64,000 bases of DNA from DATDAH01 sp963725155 (lineage in GTDB: Bacteria > Actinomycetota > Acidimicrobiia > Acidimicrobiales > DATDAH01): NCBI GenBank assembly GCA_963725155.1, contig CAVRXU010000005.1, forward strand, positions 186,001 to 250,000, read 5' to 3'. The first letter of the stretch is position 1, and each line of letters opens with the position of its first letter. Shown piece after piece: positions 43,332-52,121 of the stretch. Under the pieces are notes generated by a model that saw only the letters and a program-made list of their open reading frames with translations, did no database searches and was not told the origin of the DNA. A program made the translations under genes and the position numbers.

Positions 43332-43769
43332 ATGATCCCCATCATCATCATCGTGGCCGTGGTGGTCCCGCTCGTGATCACCTTCGTGGTGCTCAAGAAC
43401 GTGCGCTCCGCCTTCGGGATGTCGCCCGAGAAGCAGGCTCAGGCCCAGAACCTGGTCGCCACCGGCCAGAAGGCCCGGGCCATGATCCTCAAGGTGCAAC
43501 CCACCGGCATGATCGTCAACGAGATCAACATCCAGTGCCTGGTGGACTTCCAGCTGACCCCGCTGAGCGGGGGCGCACCGTTCCAGGGCCAGAAGAAGAT
43601 GATGATCAACCAGACGGCCATGCCCCGGGTGGGCGACGTCTGGCCCTGCTGGTACGACGCCGTCGATCCCACCCTGTTCGCGGTGGGCATGCCCGACGGG
43701 CTCTCTCAGGAGCAGGTCGCCGTGTTCCGGGAGTTCGGCATCCCGCATCCCCTGGACCAGCAGCCGTAG
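43332..43769 (+). CDS. small membrane-anchored hypothetical protein
   Basis: 145 residues from ATG 43332 (a GTG at 43314 is possible). A single strong N-terminal membrane helix (PIIIIVAVVVPLVITFVVL) is followed by a soluble domain that begins RSAFGMSPEKQAQAQNLVATGQKARAMIL and ends GIPHPLDQQP. Function unknown. Convergent with the amine oxidase. Confidence 0.7.
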   Translation: MIPIIIIVAVVVPLVITFVVLKNVRSAFGMSPEKQAQAQNLVATGQKARAMILKVQPTGMIVNEINIQCLVDFQLTPLSGGAPFQGQKKMMINQTAMPRVGDVWPCWYDAVDPTLFAVGMPDGLSQEQVAVFREFGIPHPLDQQP

Positions 43770-43790
43770 TCCGGGCTGACCCGGCCGGCG

Positions 43791-44981
43791 TCAGCCGGCC
43801 GGGTTCGTCGCCGTGAGGTCCCGGGGGACGATCGAGAAGCCGCTCCAGTGCGGGTGCATGTGGTCCTCGTCCTCGTCCCGGGGCAGGTGGTGGAACGAGG
43901 TGGCGTACCAGACCACCAGGTCCTGCCCCGTGAGGCTCTGGCCGTTGGCGAAGCCCGCCACCGAGTTCGGGCAGCCGCCGGTGGTCGGGTTGTGGCTGGC
44001 GAAGCGCTCACAGGACCGGTTGCGGGTCACGTAGACCTCGTTCTGGGTGAACGACTCGAAGTTCGGTCCCCGGAAGATGTTGTCCGTGTTCGGCACCAGC
44101 TCCCAGGAGATCGGGTGGTTGTCCCCGTTCCGGGTGACGGTGTCCCGGACCCGCCAGCTCCGGAAGGCACCCGGGGCCACCCGTCGGGCGGCCTCGACCG
44201 AGAACGCCCGCCGGGTGTTGCGCAGTTGGCTGCGTCCTGTGCCGGCCGCGGGGAGGGCTTCGAGCTCCTCGACCCGGTCGTTGGCCTGGCCGTCGACGTC
44301 GAAGTCGAGGCGCCAGTAGAAGTTGTGCATGTGGGCCACGGCCCGGTTGCCGCCACCCATCGGCCACGTCGTCTGCGGGGTCCCGCCGTAGATCTGGAGC
44401 GAGCCCGTGGCGCCGACCTCGGGACGGATGGTCCCGTCGTCGTCGAAGTTCCAGGCCACGACGTAGCAGTAGGCCCCGATGCAGCTCGCGCTGAACAGGT
44501 TCAGCGACGTGGCGTCGGCCACCTGGTCGTAGTCCTTGTAGGCGTAGCCCGTCGGGGCCTCGGTCTGGCAGACCCAGTTGCTGCTCAGGAGGGTGCCGTT
44601 GGGGCAGTCGCCGGCGTTCAGCACATCCATGTTGTTGCCGAGCCCGAAGTCGGACAGGTCGTGGAACCGGGCCCCGTTGTCGTCGTAGGGCACGTGGATC
44701 TGGGCCAGGGCCGCCTCGCTGAGGACCTCGACGGGCTGACCGCCGATGGGCGTGTAGGTCACGTCGTGGAGGACGATCCCCTCCCGGGCGCGCTTCTCCC
44801 AGCACATCTGCCAGCGGGCGCCGTTGGTCAGCGTCTCGTCGACCTGGGAGCCGCCGGAGCAGTTGAACACGCCGTTGGCGTCGGCGGCCACGTTGAGGGC
44901 GACCGGCACGGCGGCCCCGAGCAGGACGATGGCCAGGATCGTGCCGGCGCGGCGGAGGCGTTGGCGAGTGGGGCCGCTCAT
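43791..44981 (-). CDS. copper amine oxidase catalytic-domain protein (split gene, part 2)
   Basis: 396 residues. Own N-terminal membrane/signal helix (about 11-33). Catalytic-domain landmarks of copper amine oxidases: VLHDVTYTPIGGQPVEVLSEAALAQIHVPY, the AHMHNFYWRLDFDVDG block with copper ligands H217 and H219, and the C-terminal FHHLPRDED with H364/H365. The TPQ tyrosine aligns at Y171, but the usual N-Y-D/E is changed to A-Y-C. It overlaps the upstream N-domain gene by 4 bp. Whether TPQ forms is uncertain. Confidence 0.8.
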   Translation of the reverse strand: MSGPTRQRLRRAGTILAIVLLGAAVPVALNVAADANGVFNCSGGSQVDETLTNGARWQMCWEKRAREGIVLHDVTYTPIGGQPVEVLSEAALAQIHVPYDDNGARFHDLSDFGLGNNMDVLNAGDCPNGTLLSSNWVCQTEAPTGYAYKDYDQVADATSLNLFSASCIGAYCYVVAWNFDDDGTIRPEVGATGSLQIYGGTPQTTWPMGGGNRAVAHMHNFYWRLDFDVDGQANDRVEELEALPAAGTGRSQLRNTRRAFSVEAARRVAPGAFRSWRVRDTVTRNGDNHPISWELVPNTDNIFRGPNFESFTQNEVYVTRNRSCERFASHNPTTGGCPNSVAGFANGQSLTGQDLVVWYATSFHHLPRDEDEDHMHPHWSGFSIVPRDLTATNPAG

Positions 44982-45670
44982 GAGAAGAACCCCGTCTCGG
45001 TGAGCAGCTGATCGCTCGACAGGTCGATCACGGGGAGCAGGTTGACGAGGAAGTCGTCGGTGGACTGGATCATCAGCTGGGCGCAGCGGTGCTCACCGCA
45101 GGCCTGGGCGCCGGCTGCGGCCGCCCGAGGATTGGCGTCGGACCGGAACACGATGGGCTGGATGTCGAGGTCCGTGGCCGGATCGACCAGATCCCGTCCG
45201 GTGGCCTGGCGGTAGCGGGTGGCCAGCAGCTGAGCGAACTCGGGGTCGGCCATTGCGATCTCGAGTGCCCGGTCCTCCTCCTCCTGGATCAGCGGGAGCT
45301 GCGTGTCGGGGACGACCTGGCTCTGGTCGACCTCGCCGGTGGCGGTGTCGACCACGGTCCAGGTGAGGACGTCGTCGTCATAGGAGTAGACGTAGACGTC
45401 GGCCCGACGGAGGCCGTCGTCCTCGTCCGTCTTCGCCTCCTCGTGGCGCTCGACCAGGAGGACGACGTCGTCGTCGCCAAGGCCTGCCGCCTCGCCTGGA
45501 TTGGACCCCTGGGCCAGGTCGCTGGCGGCCGTGAGCTCGTCGGCGGAGAGCGGGTCGGTTCCGCGGGGGGTGTCATCGGTCTGGGCACCGGCGATGGTCA
45601 CGCTCAGGGCGGCGAGCCCAGCGATCGCGAGGCCGACGGCCAGCCAGGCGCGTCTCGTGAGATGGGGCAC
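44978..45670 (-). CDS. copper amine oxidase N-domain-like protein (split gene, part 1)
   Basis: 230 residues. Signal peptide (LAVGLAIAGLAALSVTIAGAQ), then PRGTDPLSADELTAASDLA, a match to the start of the N2 domain of copper amine oxidases (HPLDPLSxEEI), and EEEDRALEIAMADPEFAQLLATRY typical of the N3 domain. It is transcribed first and overlaps the catalytic-domain gene. In other bacteria these domains sit in one polypeptide of about 640 residues. Confidence 0.75.
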   Translation of the reverse strand: MPHLTRRAWLAVGLAIAGLAALSVTIAGAQTDDTPRGTDPLSADELTAASDLAQGSNPGEAAGLGDDDVVLLVERHEEAKTDEDDGLRRADVYVYSYDDDVLTWTVVDTATGEVDQSQVVPDTQLPLIQEEEDRALEIAMADPEFAQLLATRYRQATGRDLVDPATDLDIQPIVFRSDANPRAAAAGAQACGEHRCAQLMIQSTDDFLVNLLPVIDLSSDQLLTETGFFS

Positions 45671-45727
45671 GGCTGGACACTAGTTGCGGGAACCGGCCGG
45701 GGCTTCGACTCGGGCTAGAACAACCGC

Positions 45728-46546
45728 ATGGGATTCGGACTGGACGGCAAGGGCGCACTGGTGACCGGCGGGGGCAGCGGAATCGGGCTGGGCTGCGCCC
45801 GGCGCCTGGCCGCCGAGGGGGCGGTGGTGACGATCTGCGGCCGGAGCCAGGAGCGCTTGGACGCCGCGGTGGCCGAGGTGGCGGGCGACGTACGGGCGGT
45901 GGCCTGTGACGTGACCGACGAGACCCAGGTCCAGGCCGCGGTGGCGGCCGCGGCCGAGCCGACCGGGACCCTGGATGTCGTCGTGGCGTCCGCCGGCGGC
46001 TCGTCGACCATCGGTCCCATCACCCAGGTCGACGCCCAGGCGTTCCGGGACACCATGGATCTCAACGTCGTCGGGACGTTCCTGGCCCTCAAGCACGCCG
46101 CCCCCGTGATGATCCGGGGTGGGGGCGGGTCGTTCATCGGGATCTCGTCCATCGCGGGGTCGACCACGCACCGCTGGTTCGGGGCCTACGGGCCGAGCAA
46201 GGCGGGCATCGAGGCCCTCGTGCAGATGGGGGCCGACGAGCTCGGGGCCTCCAACGTGCGGGTCAACGCCATCGCCCCCGGCCTGGTGGCCACCGAGCTG
46301 GTGGCCACCATCACCGACGGCGGCCCGGTCCTGGACGACTACCTCGAACAGATGCCGATCGCCCGGCCGGGCACGGTGGACGACATCGCCGACGCCATGG
46401 CGTACCTGGCGGGCGACCAGTCGACCTGGGTGACCGGCCAGGTCCTGCACGTGGACGGTGGGCACTCGTTGCGGCGGGGGCCGCTCTACCACGCCTTCCT
46501 CGAACCGGTCTTCGGCGACGACGGGTTGCGGGGGGTCATGCCGTGA
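45728..46546 (+). CDS. short-chain dehydrogenase/reductase
   Basis: 272 residues. VTGGGSGIGLGCARRL, ASAGGSSTIG, Ser in GISSIAGST and Tyr-Lys AYGPSKAGIEA. Coupled to the hydrolase that follows (4-bp GTGA overlap). A half KstR-like sequence TAGAAC lies 12 bp upstream but without its partner. Confidence 0.9.
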   Translation: MGFGLDGKGALVTGGGSGIGLGCARRLAAEGAVVTICGRSQERLDAAVAEVAGDVRAVACDVTDETQVQAAVAAAAEPTGTLDVVVASAGGSSTIGPITQVDAQAFRDTMDLNVVGTFLALKHAAPVMIRGGGGSFIGISSIAGSTTHRWFGAYGPSKAGIEALVQMGADELGASNVRVNAIAPGLVATELVATITDGGPVLDDYLEQMPIARPGTVDDIADAMAYLAGDQSTWVTGQVLHVDGGHSLRRGPLYHAFLEPVFGDDGLRGVMP

Positions 46547-47442
46547 CCGAGGTCTACGACGAGTTCGGCCTGTTCCAGGACAACGCCGAGGAGGTGGGCC
46601 TGGCCTGGTCCGGGCCACCGACGGTCGAGCGGGTGTCAGTGCCCGTGGATGGCGAGCGTCGGGTCAGTGCCTTGCGGTGGGGGAGCGGGCCCCCCGAGAT
46701 CGTCTTCATCCACGGCGGGGCCCAGAACGCCCACACGTGGGACACGGTGGCCCTGGCCCTGGATCGACCGCTGCTGGCGGTCGACCTGCCCGGCCACGGG
46801 CACTCCGACTGGCGGAAGGACCACTCCTACTGGCCACCGCACCTGGCCGACGACGTGGCGGTTGTGGTCCGCGAGCTGGCTCCGACGGCCGAGCTGGTCG
46901 TGGGCATGTCCCTCGGCGGCCTCACCGCCATCTGCCTCGCCGCCCAGCACCCCGACCTGGTGCGGCGGCTGGCCATCGTGGACGTGACCCCCGGCGTGGA
47001 CCACGCCAAGGCCGAGCCGATCGTCACCTTCGTGTCCGGCCCGGAGACCTTCGCCTCGTTCCAGGAGATCCTCGACCGCACGGTCGAGTTCAACCCGACC
47101 CGCTCGGTCTCCTCGCTGCGCCGGGGGATCCTCCACAACGCGAAGGAGAACCCCGACGGGAGCTGGACCTGGCGGTGGGACCCGATGCGGGAGTGGAACT
47201 TCCCGGAGGGCGAGATGCCCGACTTCGACTCCCTCTGGGAGAAGGTCGACCAGATCACGGCGCCGATCCTGTTCCTGCGGGGCGGCGCGGCCGGCAGCGT
47301 CGTCGGCGACGACGACCAGGCCGAGCTCGTCCGCCGCCAGCCGACGGCCCAGGTCGAGGTCGTCGCCGACGCCGGCCACAGCCTCCAAGGCGACCAACCC
47401 CTCGAGCTGGCCCGCCTCCTCAGCCAGTTCCAGCCGACCTGA
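46543..47442 (+). CDS. alpha/beta hydrolase
   Basis: 299 residues from GTG 46543. FIHGGAQNAHTWD, Ser nucleophile in VVGMSLGGL (S123) and late His in ADAGHSLQGDQP. Resembles bacterial C-C bond or ester hydrolases; exact reaction not readable. Followed by a 50-nt palindrome. Confidence 0.88.
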   Translation: MTEVYDEFGLFQDNAEEVGLAWSGPPTVERVSVPVDGERRVSALRWGSGPPEIVFIHGGAQNAHTWDTVALALDRPLLAVDLPGHGHSDWRKDHSYWPPHLADDVAVVVRELAPTAELVVGMSLGGLTAICLAAQHPDLVRRLAIVDVTPGVDHAKAEPIVTFVSGPETFASFQEILDRTVEFNPTRSVSSLRRGILHNAKENPDGSWTWRWDPMREWNFPEGEMPDFDSLWEKVDQITAPILFLRGGAAGSVVGDDDQAELVRRQPTAQVEVVADAGHSLQGDQPLELARLLSQFQPT

Positions 47443-47454
47443 CCCGCCCCCCCG

Positions 47455-47504
47455 GTTCTGGCCTCCGATCCTCCGCCTATCACCGGCAGATCAGAGGCCA
47501 GAAC
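47455..47504. repeat. 50-nt palindromic element, copy B
   Basis: GTTCTGGCCTC and GAGGCCAGAAC are perfect 11-base arms; the inner part GATC...GATC pairs further. Follows the hydrolase stop. Differs from copy C by five bases. Confidence 0.75.
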
Positions 47505-47516
47505 GAGGGGCTGTTG

Positions 47517-47566
47517 GTTCTGGCCTCTGATCCTCCGCCTATCACCGGAGGATCAGGTGCCAGAAC
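47517..47566. repeat. 50-nt palindromic element, copy C
   Basis: GTTCTGGCCTCTGATCCTCCG against CGGAGGATCAGGTGCCAGAAC, pairing almost throughout. The minus-strand AbiEi/DUF559 gene ends inside its right arm (stop at 47553-47555). Confidence 0.75.
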
Positions 47567-48471
47567 GGATGGTGCGGAGGCGGGTGACGGTGCCCTTCGG
47601 GTCGAACCAGACCTCGTTGTCCGTGAATCGCTCGACGCGGTAACCGGCAGCCGTCAGCGCCTCGGTGCGGACGAGGTCGTCGGCCTCGTCGACGAGGGCA
47701 CCGTGACAGAAGGCGCTGTCGACCTCGATGACCAGCATTCGCTTGGCGCTGACGAAGTCGACTCGGCCCAGCCATTCACGGTCGAGGAGGTTGCGCTGGC
47801 GTTCGAGGTCGTCGAAGCCGGCCTCCCGAGCCAGTTCCTGGAAGCGGTCCTCGAGGTTCGTGTCATTCGGCCGGTAGTCGGGCCCACGCTCGGCCAGCAG
47901 CTCGCGCATGAGCGTGATGCCTTTTCGCCCTCGCTCGGCCAGGTCGTCGAGCATGAGCGTCGAGCTCGTGTAGGTGAGGAGGTTCGCGGCCCAAGCCCGG
48001 TCGAGGGCCTTGGCCGCCAGCCATGGCTGGGTGGCGGCGAGGTCGAAGGGGATACGGGACGGAATCGTGATGGGCACCCAGTCGAGCACGGTCAGGTGGT
48101 GAGGAGGAAGGCACCGGGGCTCGTGAATGGTGCGGGCCAGGCGTGGTGGGATCGAGTTCATCGATCGAAGCGCGCATCACCTCGATGTCGGCGAGGAGGA
48201 AGCCGCGCAGGCGCCACCATGCGGCGGCCGACCGATGTGAGAGTCCGGCGCCCTCACCGGCATCCAGCACCGCCGCCATGACGCGCTGACCACGAGATCG
48301 AGGGCTCCCCAGCCTGCGGAGGAGCATCGGCGTGACCCGGTCCCACTGTCCGCAAGCGACCATGTGGGTGATCACGTGCCGAGTACCGCCGAGGTCCATG
48401 ACCTGCGGCGTGGTGACGAGGCCGTGTTGGCGCCCAGCGAGCGCGGCGACGGCCGAGAGAAGAGTGGGCAT
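47553..48471 (-). pseudogene. AbiEi-domain and DUF559 nuclease-like gene, frameshifted
   Basis: N-terminal frame (to about 48160): AVAALAGRQHGLVTTPQVMDLGG and SHRSAAAWWRLRGF, as in AbiEi-like antitoxin-domain proteins. C-terminal frame: LEDRFQELAREAGF, WLGRVDFVSAKRMLVIEVDSAFCH (VSR/DUF559 active-site-like D and E) and DLVRTEALTAAGYRVERF. The two parts are in different frames, switching somewhere between about 48140 and 48175; a one-base change would join them. ATG 48471 is the likely start (48528 is possible). Such fused proteins are common in this group of actinobacteria and their role is unknown. Confidence 0.75.
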
Positions 48472-48545
48472 GAGCTTCCCCAGACGCGGGATTTCGTCGG
48501 CGGGGGAAGCGCAGGAGCGACCGTACATCTCGGCCGAGCGTCGGC

Positions 48546-48595
48546 CAACTGGCCTCTGATCCTCCGGTCATGACCGGAGGATCAGAGGCCAGAAC
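48546..48595. repeat. 50-nt palindromic element, copy D
   Basis: The inner 44 nt (48549-48592) form a perfect palindrome: CTGGCCTCTGATCCTCCGGTCA and its complement. The outer three bases at the left (CAA) break the GTTCTGG rule. The right arm and flank match copies B and C. The NTF2-like gene ends in it (stop at 48582-48584). Confidence 0.8.
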
Positions 48596-49019
48596 GAGGG
48601 GGATAGGTGCCGCGGCCGATCTGGTGCTCGGGCCAGTTGGCCGGCGCCTGGGTCAGCGGGTTCTCGGGCCGACGCACGCCGTAGACGAGTTGGTGGTCCC
48701 GGGCTCTGAAGTACCACTGGCCGTCGACCCGCTCGTAGCGGTCCTGGTAGACGATCTGCTGGCGGATCCAGCCGTCGTCGGGGTCCTCGATCTCCCCTGT
48801 GCAGTAGACGACGCCGGTGGCGTGGTCGTGGTCGACGACGTCGACGGTCTGGGTGGTCACCGACAGCACGGTCACCCCGAGGCGAGCGATGGCGGGCTCC
48901 AGAGACGCCCGGACCTTGTCCTGGATGGCAGGCACGAACAGCCCGACCAGAGTGTCCATGTCCTTGCGGTCCAGCGCCACCGCGTAGCGGTGGGCCAGCT
49001 CAGCGGGGTGGGCGGCCAT
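48582..49019 (-). CDS. NTF2/SnoaL-like family protein
   Basis: 145 residues. HRYAVALDRKDMDTLVGLFVP and VVDHDHATGVVYCTGEI, then WYFRARDHQLVYGV fit the cystatin-like NTF2 fold. ATG 49019 overlaps the IclR gene end by 20 bp. The last codons (RSGL) come from the palindrome. Function unknown. Confidence 0.72.
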   Translation of the reverse strand: MAAHPAELAHRYAVALDRKDMDTLVGLFVPAIQDKVRASLEPAIARLGVTVLSVTTQTVDVVDHDHATGVVYCTGEIEDPDDGWIRQQIVYQDRYERVDGQWYFRARDHQLVYGVRRPENPLTQAPANWPEHQIGRGTYPPRSGL

Positions 49020-49836
49020 GGATGGACTCGGTGACGGCGCCGGTGGCCTTCATCAGGCGCTCGGCGACGTCGGGCACCTGCTCGGCGGTCAGCGCGTCCC
49101 GGAAGCCGAGGATGAAGACCCCGAGGGCCACCGCGCCCTCGGTGTCGAACACCGGAGCACCGATGGTGGTGACCCGGTACTCCTCGGCGCCGCCCATCTC
49201 GATGAGCTGGTACTCGTCGCCGTCGAGGTCTCCGGCCTGCGCCTCGGCGAGGGAACGGCTGCCGTCGGCGTCCAGCCCCGCCGAATACCCCCGGTCCCGT
49301 ACCGCGCCCAGGGCCAGGCGGTAACGGTCCAGCTCGGCTTCGGTCACGTCGGGGCCGACCCGGCGCAGCCACTCGTCGATCTCCTCGGAGGAGGACCAGG
49401 CCATGAAGACCGTCCCCATCGGCGGGACCAGCGGAAAGCGGTAGCCGACGGCCACGGTCAGGCCGATGGGCCGCACCGGTCCGGCCCGGTCGACGATGAC
49501 CATCTCGTTGCCGATCGGCGCACTGGCCACACACTCGGTCCCCAGGTCCTCGCTGAGGCGGCGCAGCTCGTCCCGGGCGAACTCCACGACCGGGTACTGC
49601 GCCCGAGCCGCCTCGCCCACGGCGATGAGGCGGGGCCCCAGCCGGTAGTCCTTCCGGGTGGGGTGGCGCAGCAGGTAGCCCTGGTCGGTGAGGGCGTTGA
49701 GGATGGCGTGGGCGGTGGCCTTGTTCAGGTCGAGGCGGCGAGCGAGCTCGGAGAGCGAGAAGGCGTCCCGCGGGTTGTCGGTCAGGAAGTCGAGGATCTC
49801 GACGGCCCGGTCGACCGCCGGTGCCGGCCGGGCCAT
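49000..49836 (-). CDS. IclR-family transcriptional regulator
   Basis: 278 residues. Winged helix FSLSELARRLDLNKATAHAILNAL (about 25-48), then an effector-binding domain with VAVGYRFPLVPPMGTVFMAW. Overlaps the NTF2-like gene, and lies 2 bp after the SGNH gene. Likely controls neighbours, but no operator was identified. Confidence 0.87.
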   Translation of the reverse strand: MARPAPAVDRAVEILDFLTDNPRDAFSLSELARRLDLNKATAHAILNALTDQGYLLRHPTRKDYRLGPRLIAVGEAARAQYPVVEFARDELRRLSEDLGTECVASAPIGNEMVIVDRAGPVRPIGLTVAVGYRFPLVPPMGTVFMAWSSSEEIDEWLRRVGPDVTEAELDRYRLALGAVRDRGYSAGLDADGSRSLAEAQAGDLDGDEYQLIEMGGAEEYRVTTIGAPVFDTEGAVALGVFILGFRDALTAEQVPDVAERLMKATGAVTESIHGRPPR

Positions 49837-49837
49837 G

Positions 49838-50881
49838 TCAGCTCGAGACCGTCGCCGCGATGACGGGACCGATGGCTGCAGCCATGGCCGCGTGGCCGTC
49901 GTCGCCGGGGTGGATGCCGTCGGCCAAGAGGGCGATGGGGACGATGGGCAGGCCCTCGACCAGGGTCAGGGCACGGTCGCCGAGGGCGATCCGCTCGGCG
50001 ACGACCGACTCGAACGCGACCCGCAGGTCGGTCAGCGTCGTGCCCAGCCGGTTCGGCGTGGCCTCGCCGTCGGGCCGGGTGATGGGGCTGATGGCCACGA
50101 TCGGCGTGTCGGGGTGCCCGTCGCGCACGATGTCCAGGAAGGCGACCAGACCCGCGGCGAACAGCTCGGCGCTGTGCGGCGTGCGGGTCCAGCAGTTCGT
50201 CCCGTGGGCGATGGAGATGATGTCGGCGTCCAGCTCCGCCAGCTCCTCGGCTGACGGGATCTCGCCTCGGGCCGACCCGGCGTAACCGAGGTTGACCACG
50301 TCGAGCCCGTGCTCCCGGGCGACCACGACGGGCCACGCCCGGTCGGGGGCGGTCACGACCCAGCCCTCGGCGATGGAGTCCCCGTAGCAGAGCCAGCGGG
50401 GCTGAGCGGGAGCCGGGGCGATCGACCCGCCCACGGCGGTGACCTGCAGGATCGTCGGCCCCATGCGCTCGGGCAGGTAGACGACGACTCGCCCGTCGCC
50501 GGACCCCAAGGGCAGCCGCACGGTGTGCTCGCCCTCCTCGGCGTCGACCGCGGCCACCCGCTCATCGCCTCGCCAGACCACGAACTCGTGGCCCTCGCCG
50601 CCACCCAGGTAGCCGAAGCTGGCATGGGCGCAGGAGTAGTGCACGTCGAGCTCGGAGGCGTCGCCGACCAGTTCGAGGCGGACCCCGGCGGGGATGGACG
50701 CCATGGCCCAGGTGTCGATCGGCAGGCGACCCATGGCCCCCTCGGGCTTGGCCCGGGGGTAGGGGACGCCCGGCGCCTCCGGCCAGGCGCAGCCCCGCAG
50801 GAACGGTTCGACCTGATCGGATCGCCGGGCGCCCGACGGGCGCCGCGAGCCGGCGGTCGGGTCGATCGGCTTCTCGCTCAT
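49838..50881 (-). CDS. SGNH/GDSL hydrolase
   Basis: 347 residues. C-terminal catalytic half: WLCYGDSIAEGWVV (Ser), ISIAHGTNCWTRTP and PVGIHPGDDGH-like GIHPGDDGHAAMA (Asp-x-x-His equivalent). An N-terminal beta-rich domain precedes. Cytoplasmic or carbohydrate esterase type, specificity unknown. Confidence 0.82.
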   Translation of the reverse strand: MSEKPIDPTAGSRRPSGARRSDQVEPFLRGCAWPEAPGVPYPRAKPEGAMGRLPIDTWAMASIPAGVRLELVGDASELDVHYSCAHASFGYLGGGEGHEFVVWRGDERVAAVDAEEGEHTVRLPLGSGDGRVVVYLPERMGPTILQVTAVGGSIAPAPAQPRWLCYGDSIAEGWVVTAPDRAWPVVVAREHGLDVVNLGYAGSARGEIPSAEELAELDADIISIAHGTNCWTRTPHSAELFAAGLVAFLDIVRDGHPDTPIVAISPITRPDGEATPNRLGTTLTDLRVAFESVVAERIALGDRALTLVEGLPIVPIALLADGIHPGDDGHAAMAAAIGPVIAATVSS

Positions 50882-50901
50882 GTCGCCCCCCGGAACGCCG
50901 C

Positions 50902-50928
50902 GAGGCGGGGCCGTGCGGGCCCCGCCTC
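50902..50928. terminator. GC-rich hairpin between the SGNH and luciferase-like genes
   Basis: GAGGCGGGGCC (50902-50912) pairs perfectly with GGCCCCGCCTC (50918-50928) over a 5-nt loop. It lies after the luciferase-like gene stop at 50952 (minus strand). No T-run is seen, so it may act with Rho or as an mRNA 3' stabiliser. Confidence 0.6.
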
Positions 50929-50951
50929 GACAGCCCTCGGCATCGCCGTGG

Positions 50952-52121
50952 CTACTTGTTCGCCGCGGCCGCCATCCGCTCGAACTCCTTGGCGGGGGAG
51001 TCGGCGGGCGGCTCGTACTTCTCGATCTCGGGCAGGACTTCCTTGCCGATGATCTCGATGGTCTTCATGACCGACTCGTGCGGCAGGTAGCCGAACTGGA
51101 CGTAGCAGATGAGCTCGTCCACGCCGAGGTCGGCGTAGTGCTTCATCTTCTCGAAGCACTTGTCGGCGTCGCCGCAGACGATCATGTCGGCGTCGTTGAA
51201 GGTGTCGATCGGGATGTTGCCCTCGGCCAGCGGCTTCATCAGCGGGAAGATCCGGTCCACCTCCTCCTGCGGGGTGTTGGGGAACTCCCAGTCGATCGTG
51301 AACTGGGCCAGGTGCTGGTACCACCAGCCCAGGGACTCATAGAGCCCGTTGGTCTTGAGCTGGGCCTCGTCCTCGGCGCAATGGACCAGCGTGTAGGCCG
51401 CCACCTTGTTGGTCTGGACGTCGGTCAGGGGCTTGGCGTTGATCTGGGCCGCCCGGTACATCTCGATCGCCTTCGCCATCATCTCGATGGGCTGCATGAT
51501 CGTGAAGGACAGGAGGCCGAGGCCGTTCTCGCCGGCGGTCGTGGCCGAGGACTGGGACGTGGCTGCCATCCAGGCCGGTGGGTGCGGGTCCTGGTACGGC
51601 TTGGGCGTCACCATCCGGCGGGGGAACGAGAAGCTCTCGCTCTCGTACTCGAAGTACTCCTCCCGCCACATGCCGCAGATGATCTCGATGGCCTCCCGCC
51701 ACTCGTCCCGGCTCTTCTCGCGGTCGACGCCGAACGCCGTCTGCTCCATGGGCGTGGACCGCCCCGTGCCCCACTGGACCCGGCCCTTGGACAGCACGTC
51801 CACGGTCGCCACCTTCTCCGCCACGCGGGCGGGGTGGATGAAGCCGAAGGGGGTGAGGGTCACGCCGAACCCCATGCCGATCTGCTCGGTCCGCTGGGAG
51901 AGCGCACCGAGCACGACCTCCGACGAGGGGCAGTGCGACCGACCCTCGCGGAAGTGGTGCTCCACCACCCAGCAGGTGTTGAACCCGAGCGTGTCGGCCA
52001 GGGTGATCTGCTCCATGGCCTCGTAGTAGGCCTTCTGCTCGTGTTCCCGCTGGGCGTACGGGTGGGGCTTGTCCCCCCACGGAGCGGGGACGTCGATCTC
52101 ATACAGCAGGTCGAGCTTCAC
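50952..52121 (-). CDS. luciferase-like flavin oxidoreductase
   Basis: 389 residues from GTG 52121, which follows a GGAGG ribosome site. VKLDLLYEIDVPAPWGDKPHP, CWVVEHHFREGRSHCPSSEVVLGALSQRT (landmark VEHHFREG) and WGTGRSTPMEQTAFG mark the luciferase fold. Clearly paralogous to 61668. A longer upstream frame is unlikely. Confidence 0.88.
   Translation of the reverse strand: MKLDLLYEIDVPAPWGDKPHPYAQREHEQKAYYEAMEQITLADTLGFNTCWVVEHHFREGRSHCPSSEVVLGALSQRTEQIGMGFGVTLTPFGFIHPARVAEKVATVDVLSKGRVQWGTGRSTPMEQTAFGVDREKSRDEWREAIEIICGMWREEYFEYESESFSFPRRMVTPKPYQDPHPPAWMAATSQSSATTAGENGLGLLSFTIMQPIEMMAKAIEMYRAAQINAKPLTDVQTNKVAAYTLVHCAEDEAQLKTNGLYESLGWWYQHLAQFTIDWEFPNTPQEEVDRIFPLMKPLAEGNIPIDTFNDADMIVCGDADKCFEKMKHYADLGVDELICYVQFGYLPHESVMKTIEIIGKEVLPEIEKYEPPADSPAKEFERMAAAANK

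Noticed and set aside
45716..45727. KstR-like half site TAGAAC upstream of the SDR at 45728
   Set aside because: The GTT partner half is missing, so it does not meet the consensus.
47455..47566. Palindrome copies B and C as a CRISPR array
   Set aside because: Only two 50-nt hairpin units with a 12-bp gap, no equal-length spacers and no cas genes.
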